NCBI RefSeq assembly: GCF_031846305.1
Contig: NZ_JAVRHY010000006.1
Span: 124,001 to 188,000 of the forward strand
Origin: Spectribacter acetivorans
Lineage (GTDB): Bacteria; Pseudomonadota; Gammaproteobacteria; Nevskiales; Salinisphaeraceae
Direction of reading: 5' to 3'
Length of the DNA stretch: 64,000 nt
Position numbers and translations under genes: made by a program. Under the pieces are notes generated by a model. That model had not been told where the DNA came from, made no database searches, and saw only the letters and a list, made by a program, of their open reading frames with translations. Shown one piece after another: positions 25,586 to 35,900 of the stretch (positions are counted from its first letter, which is position 1; each line of letters opens with the position of its first letter).

Positions 25586-26320
25586 ATGAGCATCGTTCGA
25601 TTCATCGTTACCGCTTTGACCACGGGGTTGATTGTTGCCACGCCGGCACTATCCCAGCCCCCAGGCCAGATGGGGCCCACTCCGCTGTTCGAAGGCGACC
25701 CCCGTGAAATCACTTCACAGGTGGTTCCGCTGCCGGGTACCGACATCAGCGCGGTCGATCGTGACGGCAACTTGGTGCTGATCACCAGCAACAAGCGATA
25801 TGCCGTGGTGGGCAAGGTCATCGATCTTCTCGAGCGCAAGGAGCTGCGGACCATCGAGGATATCAAGCAGGCCCGCCGACTCGACTTCAAGGGCATTGGC
25901 ATCGACTTCACCGAGATGGGTGCCGTCACCTTCGGCAATGGGCCCAAGGAGGTCATCTACTTTGTAGACCCCTACTGTCCGCACTGTAACGAGCTGCTCA
26001 AGCAGTCCCGTGGCCTCTTCGACGACTACACCTTCAGGGTTGTTCTGGTTCCCCTCTACAAAGGGCCTGTCGCCGCGGACACCTCCATCCGCCTGGTCTG
26101 CAATCCGGATCAGGATCAGAGTCGCCAGGCGTTGTTCTCCAAGCAATTCGACAACCTGCCTGCCGCCCCTGACAGCTGCGATCGCGCCCAGTTCTACCGC
26201 AACGCGGCGGTGGCTCAGCTCCTTAATGTTGAAGGGGTGCCCTTCGTCTATGCCCCGAACGGCGAACCCCACCTGGGTACGCCGCGAGATCTTGCGGCCT
26301 TCCTGGAGGACAACGCATGA
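25586..26320 (+). CDS. DsbC-like periplasmic disulfide isomerase
   Basis: Thioredoxin-fold disulfide isomerase (244 aa) for Cys-rich transfer proteins. ATG 25586 gives a signal peptide ending ALSQ and is preceded by AGGA; an ATG 24 bp upstream is possible. An N-terminal dimerisation-like part (DISAVDRDGNLVLITSNKRYAVVG) precedes VIYFVDPYCPHCNEL, with the redox pair at Cys131 and Cys134 in this numbering. SXT-like tra operons carry dsbC in the traV-traA neighbourhood; here it lies before traV. Likely substrates are TraU, TraN and TraH. Confidence 0.87.
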   Translation: MSIVRFIVTALTTGLIVATPALSQPPGQMGPTPLFEGDPREITSQVVPLPGTDISAVDRDGNLVLITSNKRYAVVGKVIDLLERKELRTIEDIKQARRLDFKGIGIDFTEMGAVTFGNGPKEVIYFVDPYCPHCNELLKQSRGLFDDYTFRVVLVPLYKGPVAADTSIRLVCNPDQDQSRQALFSKQFDNLPAAPDSCDRAQFYRNAAVAQLLNVEGVPFVYAPNGEPHLGTPRDLAAFLEDNA

Positions 26321-26895
26321 ACCGTCTGTTCGTTCTGTCCTTCATCCCGCTGCTTGGCGCCTGCGCCATCGGCAACTCGGATTTTGCGTGCAGCGGCGTT
26401 CCTGAGGGCAAGACTTGTATGTCAGCACTCGAGGTCTATGACGCCACCAATGGCGTACATCAGTCACCTCATGCCGGCGGCGGCCATGCCCACCACGATG
26501 GCCATGCCCCATCAGATACGACTTCTACCGGGCGTTCTCTTACGCCCGCTCCACTGGTGTTGTCCCGTGGGGGAATCAGCCCATCGCCTGATCGTCCCGT
26601 TCCCATCCGGACCGAGCCCAAGACGCTTCGGATTCTGATTGGGCCCTGGCAGGACCAGGATCGGGACCTGAATGCCGGCGGGTATGTTTTCACCGACCTT
26701 GCACCCCGCACCTGGAATATCGGTGCCGGCCCGGAAGCGGCCACCGGCCCCGTGTATCCCGTCCAGGTTGGCGACTCCTCGACATCGGGCGGCAGCTCGG
26801 CAGACACAGATCAGCCAGCATCCGCACCGACGGCGTCGTCAGGTGGAAATTCACCGAATGTGGGGCGCGCATATTTCGATTCCGACCGCCAGTAA
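26317..26895 (+). CDS. traV: TraV, T4SS outer-membrane lipoprotein (VirB7-like)
   Basis: Lipoprotein of 192 aa anchoring the core complex. Signal peptide MNRLFVLSFIPLLGAC has the lipid-attachment Cys at 16. The next cysteines in FACSGVPEGKTCMSALEVYDATNG are the conserved TraV segment. The middle is His-rich (HAGGGHAHHDGHA, about 52-64), an unusual feature with metal-binding potential. The C-terminus is low complexity. It overlaps the DsbC-like gene by 4 bp. Confidence 0.85.
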   Translation: MNRLFVLSFIPLLGACAIGNSDFACSGVPEGKTCMSALEVYDATNGVHQSPHAGGGHAHHDGHAPSDTTSTGRSLTPAPLVLSRGGISPSPDRPVPIRTEPKTLRILIGPWQDQDRDLNAGGYVFTDLAPRTWNIGAGPEAATGPVYPVQVGDSSTSGGSSADTDQPASAPTASSGGNSPNVGRAYFDSDRQ

Positions 26896-26923
26896 GGCGG
26901 CATACAACGACAGGTAATCAATC

Positions 26924-27211
26924 ATGCAACGCATCTTCAAGTTCGCTTTGGTCTTCGTCGCCATGTTCGGTGCAGGCGCTGCCTATGCCGGCGCCGGTGG
27001 CACGGAGTTCGACACCATCTATCAGCAGCTCACCGACTGGACCGAAGGCACCCTCGGTCGAATCATCGCCCTGGGCATGATCATCACCGGCCTGGGCTGG
27101 GGTGTGGTCCGTCAGTCGATCATGGCTGTTGTTGTCGGCGTCGCCGGCGGCCTGGCTCTGGCCAACGCCCCGACTGTCATCGACAACATCCTTGGTGGCG
27201 TTCTGTTCTAA
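26924..27211 (+). CDS. traA: TraA, conjugative pilin precursor
   Basis: Pilin subunit precursor of 95 aa. A signal peptide (MQRIFKFALVFVAMFGAGAAYA) is followed by a short acidic stretch (GGTEFDTIYQQLTDWTEGTLG) and two hydrophobic helices (IIALGMIITGLGWGVV; IMAVVVGVAGGLALANAPTVI), the standard F-type pilin layout. The leader here is short, as in SXT pilin, unlike the 51-residue F leader. A strong hairpin lies just after the stop. Confidence 0.88.
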   Translation: MQRIFKFALVFVAMFGAGAAYAGAGGTEFDTIYQQLTDWTEGTLGRIIALGMIITGLGWGVVRQSIMAVVVGVAGGLALANAPTVIDNILGGVLF

Positions 27212-27220
27212 GTGGACCCG

Positions 27221-27247
27221 GCAGGGCGGGCATGGCGCCCGCCCTGC
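27221..27247 (+). promoter_or_regulatory. Strong stem-loop after traA
   Basis: GCAGGGCGGGC and GCCCGCCCTGC form a perfect 11-bp stem around ATGGC, 10 bp after the pilin stop and 33 bp before traC. There is no T-run, so it is more likely an mRNA-stabilising or processing element giving more pilin than TraC, or partial attenuation, than a full terminator. Confidence 0.6.
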
Positions 27248-27279
27248 ATTCCCACCTCGTTCTCTCCCGGAGTTAGGCC

Positions 27280-29733
27280 ATGTTGGCGCCCCTGCGCGAA
27301 AAGCTCTACGAGCACAATCACTCCAGTGAGCTCTTCCCGGTGCTTGCTTACGACAGCGATCACCATCTGTTCGTGTTGAGTGATACCGCCGTCGGGTTCG
27401 CCTTTCTCTCCAACCCGCTCAACGGCGCTGACGAAACCACCGCTGAAAAGATCAACGTCCTGCTCAATCAGGACTTCCCCGGTGACACCATTCTATCGGT
27501 GAGCCTGATCGGGCATCGCGACATCGAATACTGGCTGACGGACTTCGTTTCGCGCCGCATTCCCCACCGGAATGATTCGCCGATGCACAACCTCCTCTAC
27601 GAGAGCACCGTCGAATCCTCCAAGTTCATGCGCCGGGGCACCCGGCGCCCCATCGAGAACCGCAACCACACCAAGGTCCGGGACATTCTCAGCCTGATCA
27701 CGGTCAAAATACCGTTGCAAAACCCCGAGCCTACCGATCTCGAACTCGAGACACTCGGGCAGCTCCGTCGCAGTGTTCAGCAGACCATCGACATCATTGG
27801 CATGAAGCCGACCCCGGTGGATGCCTCAATGTACGTTCGCCTGATGTCCGTGCTTCTTCACGGCGGCGACAATCCGCGGTGGCAATCCGAATTCGACCTC
27901 TACGATGACCAGCAGCTCATCTGCGACCAGGTGCTGGATCTGGACACGGCCATCTCGGTAGATCCAACCGGGCTATGGGCGGGTGATCCGCGAAACAAAG
28001 AAGAGCGTACGCGCATCAAGGTCCTCAGCCCCAAGCGCATCCCAAAGGAAGTCCATATCAACAGTGCCGCTCTGTTCGTCGGCGACCCGTTGAGCGGCAC
28101 CCGCGGTATCCGCGGCAATTTCCTGCTGAATTTCAACATTCATTACCCCAATGCCGAGCAGCTGAAAAGCAAGCTCGAAAAGCGCCGGCAGTGGGCCACG
28201 CAGCAGGCCGGCGGCAAGCTCGTCAAGTTCGTTCCCCAGCTGGTCGACACCAAGCGCAGTTTCGACACGATGTTCCAGGCGCTGGATGACGGCGATCGGC
28301 CGGTTCGTCTTTCCATGTCCCTGATGCTCTTTGCCGATGATGAGGAAGAAGCCGCTGGGGCTGTCTCCGTCGCCAAGACCTATTACCGGGAACTTGGTTA
28401 CCAGATGCTAGAAGATCGATTCTTCTGTCTGCCGATCTTCATCAACAACATGCCTTTCGGCGCCGACCGAAAGGCCGTCGAAGAGCTCAAGCGGTATCGA
28501 TCACTGGCCACACGCCACGTCAGCCACATGCTGCCCCTTATCAGCGAGTGGAAAGGCACCCGTACGCCCGTTCTGCAGTTCGTCAGCCGCAATGGACAGA
28601 TCATGAATTTCGATCTGTTCGATTCCCAGAGCTCCTACAACTGCGCCATCGCCGCCGAGAGTGGCAGCGGCAAGTCGTTCCTCGTCAACGCCATGGCCTC
28701 GTCCTACCTCAGCCTCGGCGCCAAGGTCTTCATCATCGACGTCGGTCGCAGCTACGAAAAGCTCGCCAAGTCGTTCGGCGGCTCTTTCATCGAGTTCACC
28801 GACGAATCGAATATCTGCCTCAATCCATTCCCGATTGTTCAGAACTACAACGACGAAGTGGACATGCTCGCGACGGTCATCGCGACCATGGCCCAGCCCA
28901 GTGGGCCGATTTCCGACTTTCAGAACTCGAACCTTCGCCGCATCCTTCGAAGGGGCTGGGAAGCACACAAGCAAGATCTGACCATCGACATTGTTTCGGA
29001 CATGCTCCGAGAGCACGAGGACCGACGCATTCAGGATCTCGGCGAGCAGCTCTTCCAGTTCACCGTTGCCGGTGAATACGGGCGCTGGTTCAATGGACCC
29101 AACACCATGCAGTTCGATAACCCTTTCACGGTGCTCGAGCTCGAAGAACTCAAAGGCCGCCGTCATCTTCAGCAGATCGTTCTGCTGATGCTGATCTACC
29201 AGATCAACAACGAGATGTACCTGGGCGATCGCGGCCGTCGAAAGCTCGTCATCATCGATGAGGCCTGGCAGCTCCTCACAGAGGGCGATGTCGGGGACTT
29301 CATCGTCCATGGTTACCGACGCGCCAGAAAGTACGGCGGGGCTTTTGCCGTGGCGACCCAGTCGGTCAACGACCTCTACTCGAACAATACCGGTGTGGCC
29401 ATTGCCGAAAACAGCCCCAACAAGATCTTGCTCGGCCAGAACGCTGAGACTGTCGCCAACCTCAAGCGCACCCAGCGAATTGATCTGCCCGAAGCTGGCT
29501 ACGAGTTCCTGAAATCGGTCAAGACGGTGACCGGGGTTTACTCGGAGATGTTCATCAACACCGGCAACGGCATCGGTATCGCCCGCCTCATCGTGGATCG
29601 CTTCCGTCAGCTTCTCTACAGCACCAAGGCGGAGGAAGTATCCGAGATCAACAAGCTGGTGGATTCCGGCCTGTCCATCACTGATGCGATCCATCGCATC
29701 ATGGCCCGCGAGAACGGCGATGAAGCTGCTTGA
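27280..29733 (+). CDS. traC: TraC, T4SS pilus-assembly ATPase (VirB4-like)
   Basis: Cytoplasmic ATPase driving pilus assembly (817 aa). The N-terminal half holds the VirB4/TraC domain (LFVLSDTAVGFAFLSNPLNGAD near the start). Walker A is ESGSGKS, with the P-loop lysine at residue 465. Walker B is LVIIDEAW, with Asp660-Glu661, followed by the RKYGGAFAVATQSVNDLY arginine and sensor block. GGAG precedes the start. Its end overlaps the next small gene by 14 bp. Confidence 0.94.
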   Translation: MLAPLREKLYEHNHSSELFPVLAYDSDHHLFVLSDTAVGFAFLSNPLNGADETTAEKINVLLNQDFPGDTILSVSLIGHRDIEYWLTDFVSRRIPHRNDSPMHNLLYESTVESSKFMRRGTRRPIENRNHTKVRDILSLITVKIPLQNPEPTDLELETLGQLRRSVQQTIDIIGMKPTPVDASMYVRLMSVLLHGGDNPRWQSEFDLYDDQQLICDQVLDLDTAISVDPTGLWAGDPRNKEERTRIKVLSPKRIPKEVHINSAALFVGDPLSGTRGIRGNFLLNFNIHYPNAEQLKSKLEKRRQWATQQAGGKLVKFVPQLVDTKRSFDTMFQALDDGDRPVRLSMSLMLFADDEEEAAGAVSVAKTYYRELGYQMLEDRFFCLPIFINNMPFGADRKAVEELKRYRSLATRHVSHMLPLISEWKGTRTPVLQFVSRNGQIMNFDLFDSQSSYNCAIAAESGSGKSFLVNAMASSYLSLGAKVFIIDVGRSYEKLAKSFGGSFIEFTDESNICLNPFPIVQNYNDEVDMLATVIATMAQPSGPISDFQNSNLRRILRRGWEAHKQDLTIDIVSDMLREHEDRRIQDLGEQLFQFTVAGEYGRWFNGPNTMQFDNPFTVLELEELKGRRHLQQIVLLMLIYQINNEMYLGDRGRRKLVIIDEAWQLLTEGDVGDFIVHGYRRARKYGGAFAVATQSVNDLYSNNTGVAIAENSPNKILLGQNAETVANLKRTQRIDLPEAGYEFLKSVKTVTGVYSEMFINTGNGIGIARLIVDRFRQLLYSTKAEEVSEINKLVDSGLSITDAIHRIMARENGDEAA

Positions 29734-30013
29734 TATCGTCTCTGCCATTCTCCCGATGATCGTGGCCGGCGCCGTCGGCGCGGTATCCGCGCATGCCTAC
29801 ATGATGCGCAATTCTCCGAGCATTGTTGTGCTCGATGTCGGGGCAATGACCGCCCGGATGGACCCCTCCGACCCGGCATTTTCAGAGGCCGTTAAGCGAT
29901 CAGCCCAACGCGCTCGTGAAGTGGCTGATCGTTATGCCGATGCCGGCATGATTGTCCTGGATGGCCGCGGCGTCATGCGCGCGCCTTCACGTCTGACGGT
30001 AACACCAGAGTGA
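29720..30013 (+). CDS. TrbI-like small inner-membrane protein
   Basis: Protein of 97 aa starting at ATG 29720 inside the end of traC. One transmembrane helix (about 9-29) leads to a small periplasmic part with SIVVLDVGAMTARMD, a helix (AVKRSAQRAREVADRYADAG) and MIVLDGRGVMRAP. F-plasmid TrbI, which affects pilus retraction and follows traC, has the same size and plan: helix, strand, long helix, strand ending in a xGxP-like turn. The call rests on layout and position. It overlaps the next gene by 4 bp (GTGA). Confidence 0.6.
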   Translation: MKLLDIVSAILPMIVAGAVGAVSAHAYMMRNSPSIVVLDVGAMTARMDPSDPAFSEAVKRSAQRAREVADRYADAGMIVLDGRGVMRAPSRLTVTPE

Positions 30014-30552
30014 GCGCTACCGCTGACCAGATCTCTCATCGATCGATGTGGAGAAACCTCTATATCGGGCTGGTCAAGACGCTGATCACCCTGTTCATTC
30101 TATTGCCCGCGCTCTACTTCGCGCGCGAAAACTTCACCCTTGGATTTGAGATGCAAAAGGGAGGGCACAGCGTCCCCCACACCGTCTTTCTCATTCACAA
30201 GGAGTCCTATCCCTTTCGCGCGGACCAGTACATTGCGTTCAAAACGAAAGGCCTGGTTGACCCCTTCGTTGACGGCTTGACCATGATCAAGATCGTCGCC
30301 GGCGTGCCGGGGGACAAGGTCCGTGTCACCGCCGACGGTGTTTTCGTCAACCAGGCGAAGGTCGCGGATATCACAGTGGATACCATCGGGGAGAAAACCG
30401 GCAATCCGGTCTCGATAAAGACCATCGACACCCGCATCCCGCCAGGTCATTACTTCGTGCTGGGCACGCACCCCAAGTCCTATGACTCCCGATTCTGGGG
30501 CCTGGTCAAGCCCGACCAGCTGATCGGCCGCGCTTACGGGCTATGGAAATAG
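30010..30552 (+). CDS. S26-type signal peptidase (TraF/TrhF-like)
   Basis: Serine protease of 180 aa with one N-terminal membrane anchor (about 21-38). The catalytic dyad is Ser54 in GGHSVPHTVFLI and Lys94 in TMIKIVAGVPGD, the box D/E pattern of S26 peptidases; YFVLGTHPKSYDSRFWG is the C-terminal GDN-type box in altered form. In conjugative systems such enzymes process or cyclise pilin. SXT and R27 carry trhF in the same position. Start codon GTG. Confidence 0.87.
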   Translation: MSATADQISHRSMWRNLYIGLVKTLITLFILLPALYFARENFTLGFEMQKGGHSVPHTVFLIHKESYPFRADQYIAFKTKGLVDPFVDGLTMIKIVAGVPGDKVRVTADGVFVNQAKVADITVDTIGEKTGNPVSIKTIDTRIPPGHYFVLGTHPKSYDSRFWGLVKPDQLIGRAYGLWK

Positions 30553-31800
30553 GTGCGCACGATGACTCGATTTGTGGTCTGCCTGCTCGCCGGCCTGTCT
30601 GCCGCCACCGCACTACATGCCCAGCCATCCGGCAATACCGACGCTGACCTGAAGGAGATTCTCGAGCGTGCCGAACAGGCGATTCGCCATGCCAAGGAGA
30701 ACCCACCCGATTGGCTCGAGACCGAGCCACCGGAAGAGTATCGAGACATTGGTGCCGAGATTGCCGAAAAGGCTCGCCAGGCTCAGCGTGACGCGGTCGC
30801 CGCGGCCGGCGAAAAGCAGGGCATGGACATGTCCGGACTGGAGCCTGACGTCAGTGGCAATGCCGGCGTCATTCTGGCGTTCGCTTCCACGGGCATGCCC
30901 GAGTCTGAGCTGCGCAGCCTTCTCGAAGTGGCAGCCGTCAACCCCAAGGTAGTGGTCCTTTTCCGAGGTCTGCTGCCAGGTGACGCGAACCTTCGCGAGA
31001 GCCTGCTGCGCTTCAATGCCATGACCGATGGGCTAGACCCAAAACCATCAGTTCAGATTCACCCGAAGCCGTTTCAGCGCTATCGCGTTACCGCGGTACC
31101 GACCCTGGTCATGCTCTCCGACAAGCCAGGTCAGCCCACGGTTCGTGTCGAAGGCAGCATCAATCTGGACTGGCTCAAAGAGCAGGGTGAGAAGCGCCTA
31201 TCGGAGGACGCTGACCCTGATCTCTCCGCCGATCTCGGACGCGTTGGACAGGTCTATGACATCGCGGAGCAGGACCTTCTGGAGCTGATGAAATCCAGGG
31301 TTGCCAGCATCGACTGGGAGCAGAAGAAACGTCAGGCCCGCGAGCGCTTCTGGACCAATCATCCGCCTTTCATCGAGCTGCCACTGGCAAAGGCCGACGA
31401 GGTGCGCCTGGTCGATCCCACCGTGATCGTCAAGGAGGATGTTCCTAAACCAGACGGCAGCGGCTTGTTGGCCAGGGCAGGGGAGTCCTACAACCCGCTC
31501 GACAAGATCAGTTTCACGCGGCGCGTCTTCATCTTCGATGCCACCGATCCACGCCAGATCGAGTATGTCATTGAGCAGTCCGAAACGCCGCTGCCCGGCA
31601 AGCTCGATGTCTTCATCACCACGGCCATTGATCGTGACAAGGGCTTCGATTTCATCACCGAGGTCGAAGACAAGCTCGGCATGCCGATATTCCTGCTCAA
31701 GCGGGACCTCGCCATCATGCTTCGCATCCGGGCCATCCCCTCGGTTGTCACAGGCGAGGGCAAACGCCTTCGTATTCAGGAAGTGGGTCTCGCGCTATGA
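30553..31800 (+). CDS. traW: TrbC-TraW fusion, pilus assembly protein
   Basis: Periplasmic protein of 415 aa combining two F-plasmid proteins. Residues about 95-215 match TrbC (VILAFASTGMPESELRSLLEVA, VQIHPKPFQRYRVTAVPTLVM), and the C-terminal half matches TraW (RERFWTNHPPFIELPLA, RRVFIFDATDPRQIEYV, AIPSVVTGEGKRLRI). TraW and TrbC interact in F, so fusion fixes their stoichiometry. Start may be GTG 30553 or ATG 30562; the signal peptide ends ALHAQ either way. Overlaps traU by 4 bp. Confidence 0.85.
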   Translation: MRTMTRFVVCLLAGLSAATALHAQPSGNTDADLKEILERAEQAIRHAKENPPDWLETEPPEEYRDIGAEIAEKARQAQRDAVAAAGEKQGMDMSGLEPDVSGNAGVILAFASTGMPESELRSLLEVAAVNPKVVVLFRGLLPGDANLRESLLRFNAMTDGLDPKPSVQIHPKPFQRYRVTAVPTLVMLSDKPGQPTVRVEGSINLDWLKEQGEKRLSEDADPDLSADLGRVGQVYDIAEQDLLELMKSRVASIDWEQKKRQARERFWTNHPPFIELPLAKADEVRLVDPTVIVKEDVPKPDGSGLLARAGESYNPLDKISFTRRVFIFDATDPRQIEYVIEQSETPLPGKLDVFITTAIDRDKGFDFITEVEDKLGMPIFLLKRDLAIMLRIRAIPSVVTGEGKRLRIQEVGLAL

Positions 31801-32978
31801 GTCATCAACGTAACTGGCGCCGGAAAATCGCCTTGCTGGGCTTGAGTCTGGCTGCCATCTGGCCTGTGACCTCGGCCGCCGATGATGATCTGATTTGCCC
31901 GAGCGCGGAAATCTGGGGCTCGTTCTTGTTTACCGGTATTTGCTGGGACTGCGTTCTTCCTATCCGCGTCTTCGCCGGACAGATCGGCGATAGCGCCGGC
32001 GCGCCGGCAGGCGCGGCTGACAGCACTGTTTGCCTCTGCGAGGACGAACTCGGCGTCCCCGAGGTGGGGTTGACCACCGGCATGTGGCACCCGACCAAGA
32101 TTCTTGAGATCACCCACACCCCGTACTGCAGCCCCACGCTCGGTGGGGTCCGCTTGTCTGATTCGTTCAAGCTGTTAGGCGGGCGTTCTACCCAGGCCGG
32201 CGCCGGCGGCGGCGGAAAGGCCTTTTACAACTACCACATGTATGCCTTCCCGCTATTCGAGATCCTCGAGATCCTGATTGCGCCCATCTGTACGCCGGCC
32301 TCCTACACGGACTTCGATCTACTGTTCATCAGCGAGCTCGATCCCACCTGGAGTGATCCCGAGTTGACGCTCTTCGCGATCCCGGAGGCATTGTTGTTCA
32401 CTGGCCCATCTGCGGCCTTGGCATCTTTGGTCGACTGCCCAGCCTCGAGCGTCGGCAAGCCTATCGATGACATCTACTGGTTTGCCGGCTGCTGGGGCAA
32501 CTTGTATCCCTTCTCAGGGCATATCAGCGGGGGTTCAAACCCCGTGCGCGACACCAGTCTTGCCGCCTCCCGCGCCATGGCCCAGCTGCACCGCCGGGGT
32601 CTTGCCAAGCGAACCGTCGGCGAGGACACCATGTGCGAAAGCCAGTATTTCCCGCACATCAAGAAGAGCCAGTACAAGATGCAGATGATGTACCCGCGCA
32701 CTGAAGCCGCGGGTTCACCGTTCAGCCCGACCGACTTTCAGAACACGAATACCGAAACCGGTGACGAAGCCTCCACGGATGATCGTGGTACCGAGTACAC
32801 CGAGCTCACCCCGGGCCAGCGCAACACGCTGGAAAACCCCGGGTCCTGGGGCGAAACAGATACCTGTTGTCATCGCATTGGCGAGTCCACCTTCCGGTGG
32901 GGCGAATGGCGAAACAGGCCTGCCAAGGAGAATCACCTCTACCTGCTCTGGCAATGGGTGGATTGTTGCTTGAGGTGA
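31797..32978 (+). CDS. traU: TraU, conjugative DNA transfer protein
   Basis: Periplasmic Cys-rich protein of 393 aa required for DNA transfer more than for pilus formation in F. A signal peptide ends at TSAADD. LICPSAEIWGSFLFTGICWDCVLPIRV and STVCLCEDELGVPEVGLTTGMWHPTKILEITHTPYC are hallmark TraU segments. At least ten cysteines imply dependence on the DsbC-like protein. It overlaps the trbC-traW gene by ATGA. Confidence 0.93.
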   Translation: MSHQRNWRRKIALLGLSLAAIWPVTSAADDDLICPSAEIWGSFLFTGICWDCVLPIRVFAGQIGDSAGAPAGAADSTVCLCEDELGVPEVGLTTGMWHPTKILEITHTPYCSPTLGGVRLSDSFKLLGGRSTQAGAGGGGKAFYNYHMYAFPLFEILEILIAPICTPASYTDFDLLFISELDPTWSDPELTLFAIPEALLFTGPSAALASLVDCPASSVGKPIDDIYWFAGCWGNLYPFSGHISGGSNPVRDTSLAASRAMAQLHRRGLAKRTVGEDTMCESQYFPHIKKSQYKMQMMYPRTEAAGSPFSPTDFQNTNTETGDEASTDDRGTEYTELTPGQRNTLENPGSWGETDTCCHRIGESTFRWGEWRNRPAKENHLYLLWQWVDCCLR

Positions 32979-32982
32979 GCCC

Positions 32983-35900
32983 ATGGCTTTCCCGACATTG
33001 AATCCTCTGCGAGTTCTGCCACTGCTTGGCGCCGTGGCGATAGCGTGTCAGCCCTGGATCCCAGCAATGGTGGTCCTGATGTCCGCGACACCGACTATTG
33101 CGCAGGCCCCCGCCGGCGACCCCGAGGAGTATCTGCGTCAAGGTGAGTCGTTCGGCGAAAGTCAGCGCTTGAATGCCCCCCGTCCGGGGTTCTCCCCCGA
33201 CAGCTATCAGATCACCGTTCCCAACCGCGACGGCACCTCCACCCAGATGGACTTCGGGACCCGTCCCGATGGGACGACTTACTCTCCGTCGGATATCGAC
33301 GGGTTGCGAAACTCCTACGGTGATAATGCCGAGACCCGTCAACAGGTTGATAACCGGCCACCTGATCCTGCCGCCGATACCGTCGACCCGGTGAAATCGG
33401 ACCGTTCTCGCACCTCGATGGAGAATGACCCGACGATCGCTCGGTCGGATCAATACCTGCAGGGGATGGAACGTGACGGTGGCTTTACCGCCCAAACCCA
33501 GCAGTGCCAGGTGGTTGAACCCCAGGACGATGGGAGCCCTCATGTCGAAGACCCCCGCGATTGCGTGAGTGTCGATGCCCCGGCCATCGCCGAGTGCACG
33601 ATCGACAACGAGCTGCAGCTCTCGACCACCGACAACCAGGCAGTCGCCCTGACGATCCTGATCGAGAAATCCGATTCCATGCGTGGCGGCAACCGGATGG
33701 AGGATGCTGCCAGCGCCACGGTTGCCGTAGCTCGGGCATTGGAATCCGCAGTGTTCACCGAATACTCGGTCCATGCCTATGCCCCCGGTGGCGACGACCC
33801 TGCTTCGGCTGATGGTATGGCCTCGAGCTACTCCTTGACCGCATTTCCCGAGAACATCAACGACCCTGGCGTCATTACTCGATATGCCGAGATAGAAGCC
33901 GACGCGAACTCGACGCCGACAGCAAGCGTCATGGACGCCGCTGCCAATGTCCTGGTCAGCAGCCGCCGTGAACCGCGCAAGCTCGTTCTTGTGCTCACCG
34001 ATGGACGGCCCAGCTTCGAGCAGACCTGCCCCAATGCCGCGGACTGCAATCCCCGAGGCGTTGCTGAGCACTACGCCGGCGAGGTCCAGGTTGCCGCTGT
34101 GGGCATTCAAAGCGATGCCGTGCAGGACGACTTCGATCTCTACCGTGTCGCCAACTCCAGTGGCCAGATAGCAGAAGCCGTTTTCGAGATCCTCTCAGAG
34201 GACCTTGGCTGGTTCGAGGTCTCCAACGTCTGGAAGCCGGACACCTGCATCGAGACAGCCCAGGAGGTACAGAACGAGACCTTCTCCGGCCAGATCGCCT
34301 GCACTGCGCCACCGGATAGCAACGGCTGCGTGGAGATCGACGGCGTTCGCGTGTGTGAAGGTTCGACCTTCGCCGAGCAGATGTCCGAACCGCCGGTCGA
34401 CAACGTGCCGAAGGTTTGCGGTGCCATCGAAGTCACCGATGTTGAGTATTGCTGGCGTGACTCCGATGGGTCTCAACAGTGCACCAACGACACCGACGAA
34501 GAGGCCCCCGGCCCGACACGCTGCGAGATATACCGGTCTGATCCCCAGTGCGGTATCAAGACCTCGCAGTGTGTCGAATCCACCCGCAATGAAGACGGTC
34601 AGTGCTACGTCTTCGAGGAGGTCTGGGATTGCGGCTTCCGTGAAGCCGGCCCGAACGTGACTCGTGACACCGAGGGCAATATCTATGAATGCGACGGTCA
34701 GTCGATGGGCTGCATTGACGGCAGCTGCATGGATGACCCCCAGGAGGAAAACCCGAATTTCGAGTCCATGGCCACGACCCTGCAGATGGTGGAATTCACC
34801 GCCCAGGACGAAGGCACCTGCGACATCAACAACGGTTGTGAGCTCTTCCCCGGCGAAGCCTACTACTGTAAATCGGAGGTCTTCTACGGCGCCGAGAACT
34901 GTTGCGATGACACCCCTGAAGTCAATTTCGTTGCCTACATCACCGCAGCAAAGCTCGCCTGGAAGGGGCTGAAGTCCGAGCAGATGGCCAACTGGATGGC
35001 CTCCTATGGCGTGGACTACATGGGCTATTGGCAGTCATTCCAGTCAGGGGCCTATGACGTCTACGGATCGATCTCGAGCCACTTCACCAGCGCCTTCGGC
35101 TCCATGAGCGAAAGCTACGCCGGCCAGGCCGCGGTCAACCAGGGCGCTGCCAGTACCGCCGAGGCTGGATCTCAACTGGGCATTGATAGCATCAAGCAGG
35201 AAATCCTCAACCAGGTGCAACGGTGGATGGAGCGGTTCGCCCCGGCCATGCACGATGCCCTGTTTGCCGAAGGTGCACAGCAGGGTGGCCAGGCGGTGTT
35301 GTCTGATCAGGCCCAGCAGTACATTGGCTACGCCAGCTGGATCATGACAGCCTATTCCTATTACCAACTGGCCAAGTTCGCGATCACCATCATCGCCGAC
35401 TGTCAGGATGATGAGCAGCCGTTGTTCAACATCAAGCGAGACAACCTACGCAGCTGCCATGTCCTTGGCGAGTATTGCCACCGTGATGATTTCTTCGGCA
35501 ATTGCATCGAGCGTCGGTTGACGGGCTGCTGTTTCAACTCGCCCTTGTCGCGCATTCTTCAGCAGCAACTACACCAACAGCCGCATCTCGGGCTTTCCTG
35601 GGGAGATGTCCGTAACCCGAGCTGTGCTGCCATCCCGCTTGAAACGATGGCCCAGGTTCGCTGGGAGGATGTCGATCTCTCCGAATGGACCGACATTCTT
35701 TACGAAACCGGCATCGCGCCGAGGGCTGCCGATATGCAAGCCGCCGGCGCCCGCGACCAGAAGACCGCGAATGTCGATGACCCCAACTACTATCAGCCGC
35801 CCGATTCGGACGAACGCTACGATCGACGCTCGACCGACCCTGAAAGTGGTGACCAGAGCTTCGATTTCTCTGAGATTCGCGACAAGAACGTGGAAGAGAT

